From the NCBI GenBank assembly GCA_963822905.1, contig CAWGJF010000001.1, forward strand, positions 1,488,001 through 1,552,000: DNA of 64,000 nt, in the 5' to 3' direction. Position 1 is the stretch's first letter. Each line of letters starts with the position of its first letter. The stretch is from CAWGJF01 sp963822905. GTDB lineage: Bacteria; Bacteroidota; Ignavibacteria; Ignavibacteriales; Ignavibacteriaceae. Shown piece after piece: positions 1 to 8,653 of the stretch. Made by a program: the position numbers and the translations under genes. The notes under the pieces were generated by a model that worked only from the letters and a program-made list of their open reading frames with translations, was not told the DNA's origin and searched no databases.

Positions 1-1538
1 AATTTGCTTCAAGTAATTTTCTTCAGAGAGGTACTGTTAATCCGAATGACTATTTAAGGAATGAAATCATTTCTAATGCAACTCTTTCAAAATCCTGGGA
101 AGAATCCGGTATAAGCACAACAATTAATTACAACCGCAGACAAGTTATTCAGACCAATGATATCTATGAAGTATTGCCAAGTATATCTGTCAGCAAATCT
201 CAAAGCTATCCTTTCAGATCCGGTTCCTCCGAATCGAACAGAAAATGGTATGAACTTTTTGGCTATTCTTATTCAGGACAATTTCAGAATAACAGGAATA
301 AAGTAAATGGAGATTTAAAAATAAGAGGAGGAGTAAAACACAATCTAAATTTCGATTTTTCACCCAAGCTTGGATATTTTACCATCTCGCCAAGATTCAG
401 TTACCAGGAAAAATGGTATAACAAGCAAATCGAAACCAACTTTGAACCAAACGATACTGGCGGAGTTTCATTAGTTACTAAAGACATTCATAAAATTGAT
501 TTTGTTAGAACTTTTGATGCTGGACTAGGCGCATCAACAAAATTTTTCGGATTTTTTACTCCTCCAATACCGGGGATTAGTGCAATCAGACACACTGTTA
601 CTCCATCGATTACTTATAGTTACAGACCTGATTTTTCAAAACCATTCTGGGGATACTATAAAGAGTATACTGATACTTCCGGAAAAGTTGTGAAGTATGA
701 TAAATTTTCTAAAGAAATATTCGGTGGTGCCAGTTCAGGTGAGCAGCAGTTGTTAAGCTTTAACATCGGAAATAATTTTGAAATGAAAACCATACCGGAT
801 CCAACTGATACAACTTCAAAAGAACAAAAAATACAATTATTAAATCTTTCTGCTGGAATAAGTTATAATATTGCTGCGGATACTTTAAATTTTTCTGATC
901 TCCGTTTATCATACAGAACACAAATAAGCGATCTGTTCGATTTTTCAGGTTCATCAAGTTTTACACCTTACGATTACGCAGGCACAACACCAAGAATTAA
1001 TAAATATTTAATCGATGAAGGAAAAGGTTTGCTTCGATTGACAAACTTGAGTTTTTCTGTTACTACACATCTGTCCGGAGAAAAGCTAAGTACATCTGAA
1101 ACCGGAAAGAATCCTTCCAATAATAATGAAAAAGATGAATATGGATTAAGAGATGATCAGAGTAATGTTTATAAAGGAATTTATCCTGAAGGTGATCCGG
1201 ATTTCAGTATTCCCTGGGACATTTCTCTTTCATATAATTTTAATCTTTCACGTCCAACACCGGAGAATGAAAATAAATATTCTAATATTAGCGGAAACCT
1301 TAATTTTAATCTTACTCCCAAATGGAAATTTTCAGTAACGGGAGGATATGATTTCAAAAGCAAAGAATTTACTTCTCCACAAGTCAGGATTTCGCGCGAT
1401 TTACATTGCTGGATAATGAATTTTACATGGAACCCGGTTGGATTTTATCGTGGATACCGGCTTGAAATAAGAGTAAAAGCTCCTCAACTTCAGGATTTAA
1501 AAATAACGAAGCAAAATGAATTTTTTGAAACAAGATAA
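1..1538 (+). CDS. lptD: LptD-family LPS assembly outer-membrane protein, 3' part only
   Basis: The frame is open from the left window edge (first full codon at base 3) to the TAA ending at 1538, so the true start lies outside. About 511 codons are visible; Bacteroidota LptD proteins are usually 800-900 residues. The visible part alternates short hydrophobic and polar stretches typical of a large beta-barrel. It ends with the family hallmark RDLHCW, then a WNPVGFYRGY stretch and a VKAPQLQDLKI stretch, closely matching the C-terminal signature of Bacteroidota LptD/OstA homologues. The role is inserting lipopolysaccharide into the outer leaflet of the outer membrane. The TTG at 174 is only an internal codon. 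The NYN gene follows after 56 bases. Family assignment is from motif memory, without a search. Confidence 0.8.
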   Translation, partial: FASSNFLQRGTVNPNDYLRNEIISNATLSKSWEESGISTTINYNRRQVIQTNDIYEVLPSISVSKSQSYPFRSGSSESNRKWYELFGYSYSGQFQNNRNKVNGDLKIRGGVKHNLNFDFSPKLGYFTISPRFSYQEKWYNKQIETNFEPNDTGGVSLVTKDIHKIDFVRTFDAGLGASTKFFGFFTPPIPGISAIRHTVTPSITYSYRPDFSKPFWGYYKEYTDTSGKVVKYDKFSKEIFGGASSGEQQLLSFNIGNNFEMKTIPDPTDTTSKEQKIQLLNLSAGISYNIAADTLNFSDLRLSYRTQISDLFDFSGSSSFTPYDYAGTTPRINKYLIDEGKGLLRLTNLSFSVTTHLSGEKLSTSETGKNPSNNNEKDEYGLRDDQSNVYKGIYPEGDPDFSIPWDISLSYNFNLSRPTPENENKYSNISGNLNFNLTPKWKFSVTGGYDFKSKEFTSPQVRISRDLHCWIMNFTWNPVGFYRGYRLEIRVKAPQLQDLKITKQNEFFETR

Positions 1539-1594
1539 TCTGGAAAAGTAAAACGTGAGACGTTAGATGTGAAAAGAAAAAAAAGGAATTAATA

Positions 1595-2050
1595 GTGAAA
1601 CATTTTATAATTGATGGAAATAACCTGATTGGAAAAATGAAAGACCTGCAATCGCTTCAGAGGAATAACAAACAAGCGAGCAGGGAGAAACTGGCTGTAA
1701 TCCTTGAACGATATTTTGTTAAGAAAAAAGCAAAGATTACATTGCATTTTGATGGTTTTGCCAATGAACCAATAAATGTTTCAAAACTTAAAATTATTTA
1801 TTCTGAAAATAGAACAGCTGATGATATCATTAAGAATCAAATTGAAAATAGTAATAATAGAAAAAATCTTATAGTTGTTACATCAGATAATAACCTCAGG
1901 GAATTTGCAAGAGTATGCTCTTGTGAAGTAATCAAGTCAGAAGAATTTGTGAAACTACTATCTACTTCACAAAATGAGAATGAAGAAAATGAAAAGATAT
2001 TAAGTATGAACGATCCTGAAGAGTTTAAAAAACTTTTTGGAGTAAAATGA
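1595..2050 (+). CDS. NYN-domain (YacP-like) putative ribonuclease
   Basis: The 151-residue protein starts at GTG 1595, preceded by AAAAGGA at about 1581-1587. The N-terminus MKHFIIDGNNLIG carries the first acidic residue of a PIN-like NYN domain (IDGNN). The motif TADDIIKNQI gives the central acidic pair, and LIVVTSDNNLREFA gives the VTSD motif of the YacP family. Related YacP/Rae1 proteins are ribosome- or RNA-associated endonucleases. The C-terminal 25 residues are acidic and lie outside the domain. It follows lptD by 56 bases on the same strand and may be co-transcribed. The function is inferred from the fold only. Confidence 0.75.
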   Translation: MKHFIIDGNNLIGKMKDLQSLQRNNKQASREKLAVILERYFVKKKAKITLHFDGFANEPINVSKLKIIYSENRTADDIIKNQIENSNNRKNLIVVTSDNNLREFARVCSCEVIKSEEFVKLLSTSQNENEENEKILSMNDPEEFKKLFGVK

Positions 2051-2077
2051 AACGATCATTGATGATGCAGGTTTTTT

Positions 2078-2339
2078 CTAGACTGGTTTCATAAGAGCAC
2101 CTATTATTTTATTATACAACCAGGGAAATTGCACCTGATATCAGTCCATCCACAAATCCTCATATCATCCGCACTATTCCTCCAAGCTAGGTTAGTGAAT
2201 AACCCAAATAAAGATTACCAAGATCATTAATAATTTTTCCATTTGAATCAAATATCAGGAGCCAGAAGGTAAGTAATAGAATTGTTAAACCCCGGATAAT
2301 TCCATAAGCAAGAATAAAAGCTTTTATGTTAAGTCTCAT
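2078..2339 (-). pseudogene. Degenerate small membrane protein of the 'bacteriophage holin' family
   Basis: On the minus strand, ATG at 2339 opens a hydrophobic peptide (MRLNIKAFILAYGIIRGL, then LLLTFWLLIF) that runs to GYSLT and meets TAG. One base further on, a second frame continues LGGIVRMI, a TGA where a W codon is expected, then GFVDGLISGAISLVV. A third frame gives YNKIIGALMKPV and the final TAG at 2078. Joined, the roughly 87 codons match the layout of the short two-helix proteins annotated as bacteriophage holin in many Bacteroidota/Chlorobi genomes (two helices, a G-Y-S motif, then WGFxDG). At least two frameshifts and one stop show it is dead. It is convergent with the NYN gene. Confidence 0.65.
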
Positions 2340-2640
2340 ATTACTACCTATCGGATTTTATTGAATCCAACATGTTAAAATATTTATTTTTCCCCCATCG
2401 TTAATATCTTTGAATCTGCAAACTGTATTACAATTTTGTGCATAAAAAAAGAATAAATCATTTTCTTTATTGAAATGAAAATTTTATATTGGCAAAAGGA
2501 ATGTGGAAGAATACCCTTTAGAAATTTGTTATTTCTCCCGGTAATTTAATTGGCTTATAAATTTTAATATCAACATGGCAAACTTCGGTAAATTTTTAAA
2601 AATGAAGATCAATTTTCTAACAAAAATCCAAGGAGGACGC
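2340..2640. other. Intergenic region upstream of the first T9SS cargo gene
   Basis: No convincing gene is visible. It holds a possible TATCTTTG box at 2405-2412 (a match to TAnnTTTG, but 229 bases from the ATG) and the strong Shine-Dalgarno AAGGAGGA at 2630-2637, which fixes the downstream start at 2641. The open frame can be extended upstream to 2575, but that extension would precede the signal peptide and is probably untranslated. Confidence 0.4.
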
Positions 2641-4857
2641 ATGAAGTATATTCTTACAAATCAATTCTTTTTTTCTTTCATTTTTCTTTTTTTTATTTTT
2701 CTTACATCATCGTTTGCTCAATGGGATGACCCTAATTTTGATAGAGTGCCGCTGGAAATGATGCAAATAAATAATAATCCGCTTATGCAATCGGAGGTTG
2801 TTACAATTGATGGTTATGATGACTTTTATCTTGGTGTAGATGATGCAGAACCACACGTAAGCCAAAATCCATTAAATCCAACTCAATACTTTGGTGCTTA
2901 TAATATTAATGGAGGGTGGTACACAAATGATGGGCACGATTGGACACACATTTCACCAAGTTTTCAAACAAATCCAAATGGTGATCCCTGTACAGCTTAT
3001 GATGGTTCAGGAAATCTATTTTATGAAACAATGTATGGAGGTATTACTGGTTGCAAAGTAATTGTATCTACTAACAATGGTGCTACCTGGTCAAATGCTG
3101 TAACTTCAGTTGCGGGCGTTGATAAAAATTGGATGGCTGTAGATCAAACCTCCGGCCCTTATTCAGGATATCTTTATACTGGAATGACACCCGGTAATTT
3201 TGCACGTTCAACAAATAGCGGAGCAACATGGACAACCACAAACACTTTTGGTACTCAATCGGTACCTGGGATGATGGTATGTGTTGGAGCCAACGGTAGT
3301 ACGGATGGGGGAGCAGTATTTGTTGTTACAAATTCAGGTAGTCAATCGGCTTCAACTTATACGTTTTATTTATCAACAGATGGTGGGCTTACGTTTAGTT
3401 TGAGGTCATCACAAAATTTTGCAGGCTATGTTGGAACTTTCAGTTCACGTCATACTGTTGAGGCAATGAGAACTAGGCCTTATCCATTTATTGCGGCAGA
3501 TAATAGTAACGGTACTTATAGAGGAAGGTTATATCTTGTCTATGCTAAGAATGATCCACCAGCTAACGGAAACAAACCCGATATTTTTTGTCGATATTCC
3601 ACTGATCAGGGAACTAGCTGGTCATCAGAAATAAAAGTAAATGATGATGTTAATACCGGGAGTAATCATCAGTGGCATCCTTCAATTTGGTGTGATGTTT
3701 CAAGCGGCAGATTATTCTGTAAATGGATGGATACCCGGGACACACCAACAAGCGATAGTGCTTATATTTATGCAAGCTATTCAGATGACGGAGGAATAAC
3801 CTGGGCAACTAATCAGAGAGTATCCAATCAAAAAATGAAAATAAATTATCTTGGAGGAAGTGGACCTCATTACCAGGGTGATTATGACGCGATTGTTTCG
3901 ACAAATAACCAGGCACTTGCAATGTGGACTGATTTCAGACTAGGAAATTTAGGTAGTTATGTTGGTTATTTCCCTGATTTTGCAATGACGGTATCTCCAA
4001 ATTCAATAACTCTTCCACAAAATGGCGGGCAGGTATTTGTTTCGGTTGATGTTCCTGATGTTAAATTATATGACACTGATGCAATATTCTCTGCCAGTAT
4101 TTCTCCGTTACCATCCAGCGGAACAGTCACACTCGACTTTCCCGGCGGTAATACAATTAGCAGTTTCCCGGGAAGTGTTCAGTTAAGAGTGCAAACCAGT
4201 GGTAATGTCACAGTTGGAGCATATACAATTACAATCCAGGGAGAGGGACCAAATGGTACTCCTGTTCACAGAAGAACTGTTGACGTAGATGTTGTTGTAC
4301 CCGTTGAGTTAACTTCATTTACTTCAAATGTAAAAGATCAGGATGTTATTCTAAACTGGATTACTGCTACTGAAACCAACAATCAAGGTTTTGAAGTTGA
4401 AAGAAGAACAACAAATTCTGATTTTGTTTCGGTTGGTTTTATAAATGGCAAAGGAACAACAACTGAATCGCAAAATTATAGCTTTATTGACAGAAAAATG
4501 TTACCCGGTAGTTATGTGTACAGATTAAAACAAATAGATTTTGATGGTTCTTCAGAATATTCCCAGGAAGTGGAATCTGATATCACAAATCCAATTGAGT
4601 ATGTACTCAGCCAGAACTATCCTAATCCGTTTAATCCATCAACAACAATAACATATTCAATTCCTGAAGCTGGAAATGTTACAATTAAAGTCTTTGATAT
4701 TCTTGGAAATGAAGTGGCAAATTTAGTTGATGAATTTAAACAGGCTGGAAAATATGATCTGAATTTTAATGCAAGTAATTTAGCTAGCGGTGTTTACTAT
4801 TATAAAATGACTTCTGCAGGATTTTCAGAAAGTAAAAAATTAATGTTGATGAAATAA
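2641..4857 (+). CDS. Secreted BNR/sialidase-like propeller protein with T9SS sorting domain
   Basis: The start is ATG 2641, 3 bases after AAGGAGGA, giving 738 residues with a very hydrophobic signal peptide ending around SSFAQ. Residues about 40-430 hold repeated Asp-box-like motifs (STNNGATW, STNSGATW, STDGGLTF, STDQGTSW, SDDGGITW), the mark of sialidase/BNR beta-propellers. A beta-sandwich follows (about 440-560), then the VELTSF domain with TATETNNQGF, and finally a T9SS type A sorting domain (NYPNPFNPSTT, then SGVYYYKM and KKLMLMK). It is probably exported through T9SS and anchored or released at the cell surface. The exact glycan or other ligand cannot be told, because no catalytic Tyr/Glu pair of a true sialidase was identified. 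A strong terminator follows at 4879. Confidence 0.85.
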   Translation: MKYILTNQFFFSFIFLFFIFLTSSFAQWDDPNFDRVPLEMMQINNNPLMQSEVVTIDGYDDFYLGVDDAEPHVSQNPLNPTQYFGAYNINGGWYTNDGHDWTHISPSFQTNPNGDPCTAYDGSGNLFYETMYGGITGCKVIVSTNNGATWSNAVTSVAGVDKNWMAVDQTSGPYSGYLYTGMTPGNFARSTNSGATWTTTNTFGTQSVPGMMVCVGANGSTDGGAVFVVTNSGSQSASTYTFYLSTDGGLTFSLRSSQNFAGYVGTFSSRHTVEAMRTRPYPFIAADNSNGTYRGRLYLVYAKNDPPANGNKPDIFCRYSTDQGTSWSSEIKVNDDVNTGSNHQWHPSIWCDVSSGRLFCKWMDTRDTPTSDSAYIYASYSDDGGITWATNQRVSNQKMKINYLGGSGPHYQGDYDAIVSTNNQALAMWTDFRLGNLGSYVGYFPDFAMTVSPNSITLPQNGGQVFVSVDVPDVKLYDTDAIFSASISPLPSSGTVTLDFPGGNTISSFPGSVQLRVQTSGNVTVGAYTITIQGEGPNGTPVHRRTVDVDVVVPVELTSFTSNVKDQDVILNWITATETNNQGFEVERRTTNSDFVSVGFINGKGTTTESQNYSFIDRKMLPGSYVYRLKQIDFDGSSEYSQEVESDITNPIEYVLSQNYPNPFNPSTTITYSIPEAGNVTIKVFDILGNEVANLVDEFKQAGKYDLNFNASNLASGVYYYKMTSAGFSESKKLMLMK

Positions 4858-4878
4858 TTTAACATACGTAAATCTTAT

Positions 4879-4905
4879 AAGGCGGATTTTTATCCGCCTT
4901 TTTTT
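4879..4905 (+). terminator. Rho-independent terminator
   Basis: A perfect 9-bp stem (AAGGCGGAT / ATCCGCCTT) with a TTTT loop is followed by five further T residues. It ends the propeller gene transcript 22 bases after its stop codon. Confidence 0.93.
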
Positions 4906-4928
4906 GTGTTCATTAAGTCAATTTTATT

Positions 4929-4936
4929 TAACTTTG
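4929..4936 (+). promoter_or_regulatory. Candidate -7 box (TAACTTTG) for the M14 peptidase gene
   Basis: TAACTTTG matches the Bacteroidota consensus TAnnTTTG and lies 43 bases upstream of the ATG at 4980, directly after a terminator. A TTTG at about 4903-4906 is 22 bases upstream and could be the -33 element. Position and motif support it; no experimental evidence. Confidence 0.45.
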
Positions 4937-4979
4937 ATATTATAAATAATCTAATCGCTGTATTTCATAAGGGGAAAAA

Positions 4980-6981
4980 ATGAAACACATTCCATTTTTA
5001 ATTTTTATCACTCTTTTAATTAATGTTATGAACTATTCGCAAGAATTAGATTCTGAATATTTTGCTGAGAATGTTGAAGTTTATTTCAAATTTGAGATCA
5101 ATTATTTAAGCCAGATTAATGAACTAACAAGAATTATTTCTATTGATAATGTTAATGGGTTGACTGTTTACGCTTATGCAAATGAAACCGAGTATAATAA
5201 TTTTTTAAAATTAAATATCAGTTATGAAATCCTTCCTAAACCCGGAGAGTTAATAATTCCCAAAATGAGTGATGACCCGCGTGAAATTTCGGATTGGGAT
5301 ACTTATCCAACTTATGATGCTTATGTTCAGATGATGAATGATTTTGCCACCAATTTCCCTTCAATTTGTAAACTTGTAGATGCCGGAACAACAGTACAGG
5401 GAAGAAAAATTTTGTTCGTGAAAATATCTGATAATGTAAATGTAAGGGAAGCAGAGCCGCAGTTTATGTATACTTCAACGATGCATGGTGATGAAACAAC
5501 AGGATATGTTTTAATGTTAAGGTTGATTGATTCATTGTTAACATCTTATGGAACAAATACAAGGATTACCAACTTAATTGATAATACTGAAATCTGGATT
5601 AATCCTGATGCAAATCCTGATGGAACATATCATGGAGGAAATAATACTGTTTATGGGGCAATAAGGTATAATGCAAATGGTTATGATTTGAACAGGAATT
5701 TTCCGGATCCTGTTTATGGTATAAATCCAAATGAACAACCGGAAACAATAGTGTTTAAAAATATTGCCGAACAAAATAATTTTGTACTTTCTGCAAATTT
5801 TCATGGCGGTGCTGAGGTTGTTAATTATCCGTGGGATACCTGGACAAATGGTTACCCTGATTATATTTCTCATCCTGATGAAGATTGGTACAAATTCATT
5901 TCGCATCTTTTTGCTGATACTGCACAACAGTATAGTCCTTCGGGTTATATGTCAGATTTTGATGATGGAATTACAAACGGAGGTGACTGGTATGTAATTA
6001 ATGGTGGACGACAAGACTATATGAATTATTTTATGAATAGCAGGGAAGTAACTATTGAAATTTCAAACACAAAACTTCCGTCCGCAAGTCAGCTGCCTGC
6101 ATATTGGAATTATCTTAAAAGGTCATTTCTTAATTATATGGAAAGTGGATTCTATGGAGTTCAAGGAATTGTTACAGATACAAGTGGTATTCCTTTAAAA
6201 GCAAAAATAACTGTTCTATCGGCATGATGAAATGAATTCTGAAATTTATACTGATTCGATAAATGGAAATTATTATCGTATGCTTGCACCCGGAGTTTAT
6301 TCCTTTGAATTTTCTGCTGATGAATATATGTCACAAACAATAAACAATGTATTCGTAACTAATTTTAATACTACTATCCTGGATGTTCAGCTCGTTCCTA
6401 ATTCTTTACCGGTTGAATTACTGTCATTTAATGTAAGTGTTAATGATAAAGGAGTTTTACTTGAATGGAAAACAGCAACAGAGAATAATAATTCAGGATT
6501 TGAAATTCAAAAACAGGCTAATAATCAACAATTTTCAAATACCAATTGGGAACTTGTTGGTTACGTAGATGGTTTTGGAACAACAACCGAACCTCACAAT
6601 TATTCTTTTACAGATAATAATATTCAACCAGGATATTATTCTTACCGATTGAAACAAATAGACTATGATGGATCGTTTGAATATTCAGAAATTGTTGAAG
6701 TCGAGGTTAGTTCTCCAAAAGAATTTATTCTAAATCAAAATTATCCTAATCCATTCAATCCTTCAACAGAAATTTCATTTAGAATTCCTGAAACAGGAGA
6801 AGTAACTTTAAAAATATTTGATGTTCTTGGAAATGAAATGGCAACTCTTGTTAATGAAGTAAAATTAGCAGGGAAATATGAAATAGAATTTAATGGTGAT
6901 AGCTTTTCAAGTGGTGTCTACTTCTATTCTCTTTCTGCAGTCAATTATTTCTCTACAAAAAAGATGATCCTTCTCAAGTAA
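4980..6981 (+). pseudogene. Secreted M14 zinc carboxypeptidase with T9SS sorting domain, split by one frameshift
   Basis: Two adjacent frames form one gene. The first (4980-6227) has a signal peptide and an M14 domain with HGDE (zinc ligands H169 and E172), NR at 238-239 (substrate binding), H275 in NFHGG (third ligand) and E360 in VTIEIS (catalytic). It breaks at TGA 6225, inside a carboxypeptidase regulatory-like domain (GVQGIVTDTSGIPLKAKITV). The second frame (codons clear from 6226, ATG 6232) completes that domain, then a VELLSF / TATENNNSGF domain and a T9SS tail (NYPNPFNPST). Dropping one base near 6223 restores SDDEMNSEI. All catalytic residues lie before the break, so a truncated enzyme would lack the sorting signal. 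It may be a real mutation or a sequence error. The role would be removal of C-terminal residues from extracellular peptides. Confidence 0.85.
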
Positions 6982-6987
6982 AAAAAT

Positions 6988-7019
6988 AGCGACTCACTTT
7001 AAAAATGAGTCGCTTTTTA
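6988..7019 (+). terminator. Rho-independent terminator
   Basis: A 9-bp perfect stem (AGCGACTCA / TGAGTCGCT) with a 9-nt loop is followed by a T-run. It lies 6 bases after the stop of the M14 peptidase. Confidence 0.9.
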
Positions 7020-7033
7020 TCCAATTTTTTTTA

Positions 7034-7041
7034 TATCTTTG
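7034..7041 (+). promoter_or_regulatory. Candidate -7 box (TATCTTTG)
   Basis: TATCTTTG matches TAnnTTTG and sits between the preceding terminator and the ATG at 7069, leaving a leader of about 20 bases. No clear -33 TTTG was found. Confidence 0.45.
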
Positions 7042-7068
7042 CCAATCATTCACTAATGATAATCGTTG

Positions 7069-7884
7069 ATGAAAAATAACTACATTATTTTATTCCTATT
7101 TTTAACTTTTATTTCAGTTGTTGTTATAGCAAATATTAATGAAACAGATCTTATTGGGTGTACTGAATTAAATGGGAGCGGGTGTGTTTGTCATTCATTA
7201 GATATAGATACTTCAGTAACTGTTTGGGTTGAGGGTCCTGATACACTGTATGTTGGTCAAACCGGAAAGTACAAAATGTTTATGACCGGAGGTCCTGCTC
7301 AGGGTGGAGGATATAATGTGGCTGGCAGGTTTGGTCAAATGGTATTAGTTGATTCATTCTCTTACCAGAATCCGCAGGCAATGAATGAATTAACCCAGGC
7401 ATTTTCTCTTCCTTTCCCATCTACAAAGGACACAATATATTGGAATTTTGGTTATACTGCTTCGGATAGTTTAACCGGATGGGATACAGTTTATTCGTGT
7501 GGATTAAGTCTGGTTTGGGATTCAATACCTGATTTTCACGACAGGTGGAATTATGGCCCTAAATTTCCTATTAGGATATTAAGCCAGGTGAATTCAATTG
7601 ATAATTCTGAACAGACTTCATTGGAGTTTAAATTATATCAGAATTATCCAAATCCATTTAATCCATCGACAACAATTGATTTTTATTTGCCAACTTCTGA
7701 AAATGTTAATTTGACAATTTTCGATGCAACCGGAAGTGAAGTTGAAGTACTTATTAATTCGTTCATGGAAAGTGGGAACCATTCTGTAAGTTTCAATGCA
7801 GGTGATTTATCGAGCGGAGTTTATTTCTATAAAATTGAAACAGCCGAAACTCAATTAGTGAATAAAATGCTGCTTCTTAAATAG
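7069..7884 (+). CDS. Secreted choice-of-anchor V-like protein with T9SS sorting domain
   Basis: ATG 7069 is preferred over the TTG at 7066; the product is 271 residues. The signal peptide (ILFLFLTFISVVVIA) is followed by a GxGCVCHS motif at about residues 33-45 and a beta-rich domain of about 130 residues (VEGPDTLYVGQTGKYKMF onward). This layout resembles Reeler-like proteins called choice-of-anchor V, whose N-terminus has a conserved Cys-x-Cys-His. The C-terminal 80 residues are a T9SS type A sorting domain (NYPNPFNPSTT, ending SGVYFYKI and NKMLLLK). The motif is CVCH, not CxxCH, so heme attachment is not supported. No Shine-Dalgarno is obvious. The gene is convergent with the DUF5683-like gene, only 7 bases away. 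Confidence 0.75.
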   Translation: MKNNYIILFLFLTFISVVVIANINETDLIGCTELNGSGCVCHSLDIDTSVTVWVEGPDTLYVGQTGKYKMFMTGGPAQGGGYNVAGRFGQMVLVDSFSYQNPQAMNELTQAFSLPFPSTKDTIYWNFGYTASDSLTGWDTVYSCGLSLVWDSIPDFHDRWNYGPKFPIRILSQVNSIDNSEQTSLEFKLYQNYPNPFNPSTTIDFYLPTSENVNLTIFDATGSEVEVLINSFMESGNHSVSFNAGDLSSGVYFYKIETAETQLVNKMLLLK

Positions 7885-7891
7885 CTCTGAC

Positions 7892-8632
7892 TTAGAGATT
7901 ACTTGTAAAATTCAGAGTAACAGTTGTCGGAATATTTGTTGAATTATTAAGCCCAACAGAAATATTCCATCCAACCTCTTCTTTTAATTTATTATTATAT
8001 GATGCAATTAGCCGAACAGCATTTATTGCACTGGCTACACGATTTAGAATCATTGCACCAACAATAAATCTTAAATCATTATACGTTTGCTCACTTGTTG
8101 TCCACATAGCCCGATAGGTTTTTCGTTCCTGTGCTGACTGCCATTTCCAAAAATATTGATCCTTATTATACATCGCTTCAAAATCCCTGTCTAGTGCCTT
8201 TTCATTATTATATGATTCTACATCAGAATAATCACTAATGGTTGCATAATAATCAGCATCTTTGCCTGTATTGTTTACCCCGGCATGTTGAGAAGCGAAG
8301 GTTTGATAATTATCCTTCTTCCAGCCTGCATAAGTATTCATCCCTATATAGGTTCCCCACAAGACTCCTTCAGCAATAGTAAAGTATTTGCCGACATTGT
8401 AAGAACCAGCATATAGTTCACCCATACCTGGTAGTAAAAGTGAGTAAATTATTCCAAGCCCAACACTCTTTTTAGATTCATCATAACTGCTGAATTCAAA
8501 GTTTGATTTTATCCCAGTTTTATTCAGGTTTTCCTTAACCTGGTTTTCCAATTGGATTATTGAAGATGTTTTGCTTTGTTGAGTGTAGGAAATAATTGTA
8601 AGACTGAAAAAGAATATGAGGAAAAATTTCAT
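7892..8632 (-). CDS. DUF5683-like exported/membrane protein
   Basis: The 246-residue protein has a signal peptide (FFLIFFFSLTIISYTQQ). The motif SLLLPGMGELYAGSYNVGKYF, at about residues 64-84, matches the PGxGxxYxG hydrophobic segment of DUF5683-type proteins common in this phylum. A second hydrophobic stretch (RFIVGAMILNRVASAINAV) lies near residue 190, and the end looks beta-rich. It lies 21 bases downstream of mtaB on the same strand and is probably in the same transcript. The function is unknown. Confidence 0.6.
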   Translation of the reverse strand: MKFFLIFFFSLTIISYTQQSKTSSIIQLENQVKENLNKTGIKSNFEFSSYDESKKSVGLGIIYSLLLPGMGELYAGSYNVGKYFTIAEGVLWGTYIGMNTYAGWKKDNYQTFASQHAGVNNTGKDADYYATISDYSDVESYNNEKALDRDFEAMYNKDQYFWKWQSAQERKTYRAMWTTSEQTYNDLRFIVGAMILNRVASAINAVRLIASYNNKLKEEVGWNISVGLNNSTNIPTTVTLNFTSNL

Positions 8633-8653
8633 TTTTTTATTTTCTATTTAACT

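Noticed and set aside
2641..4857. True sialidase activity of the BNR protein
   Set aside because: Asp-box repeats show only the propeller fold; the arginine triad and nucleophilic Tyr were not identified.
7177..7194. CVCH motif as a cytochrome c heme site
   Set aside because: Heme attachment needs CxxCH; here only one residue separates the cysteines, and the context matches choice-of-anchor V proteins.
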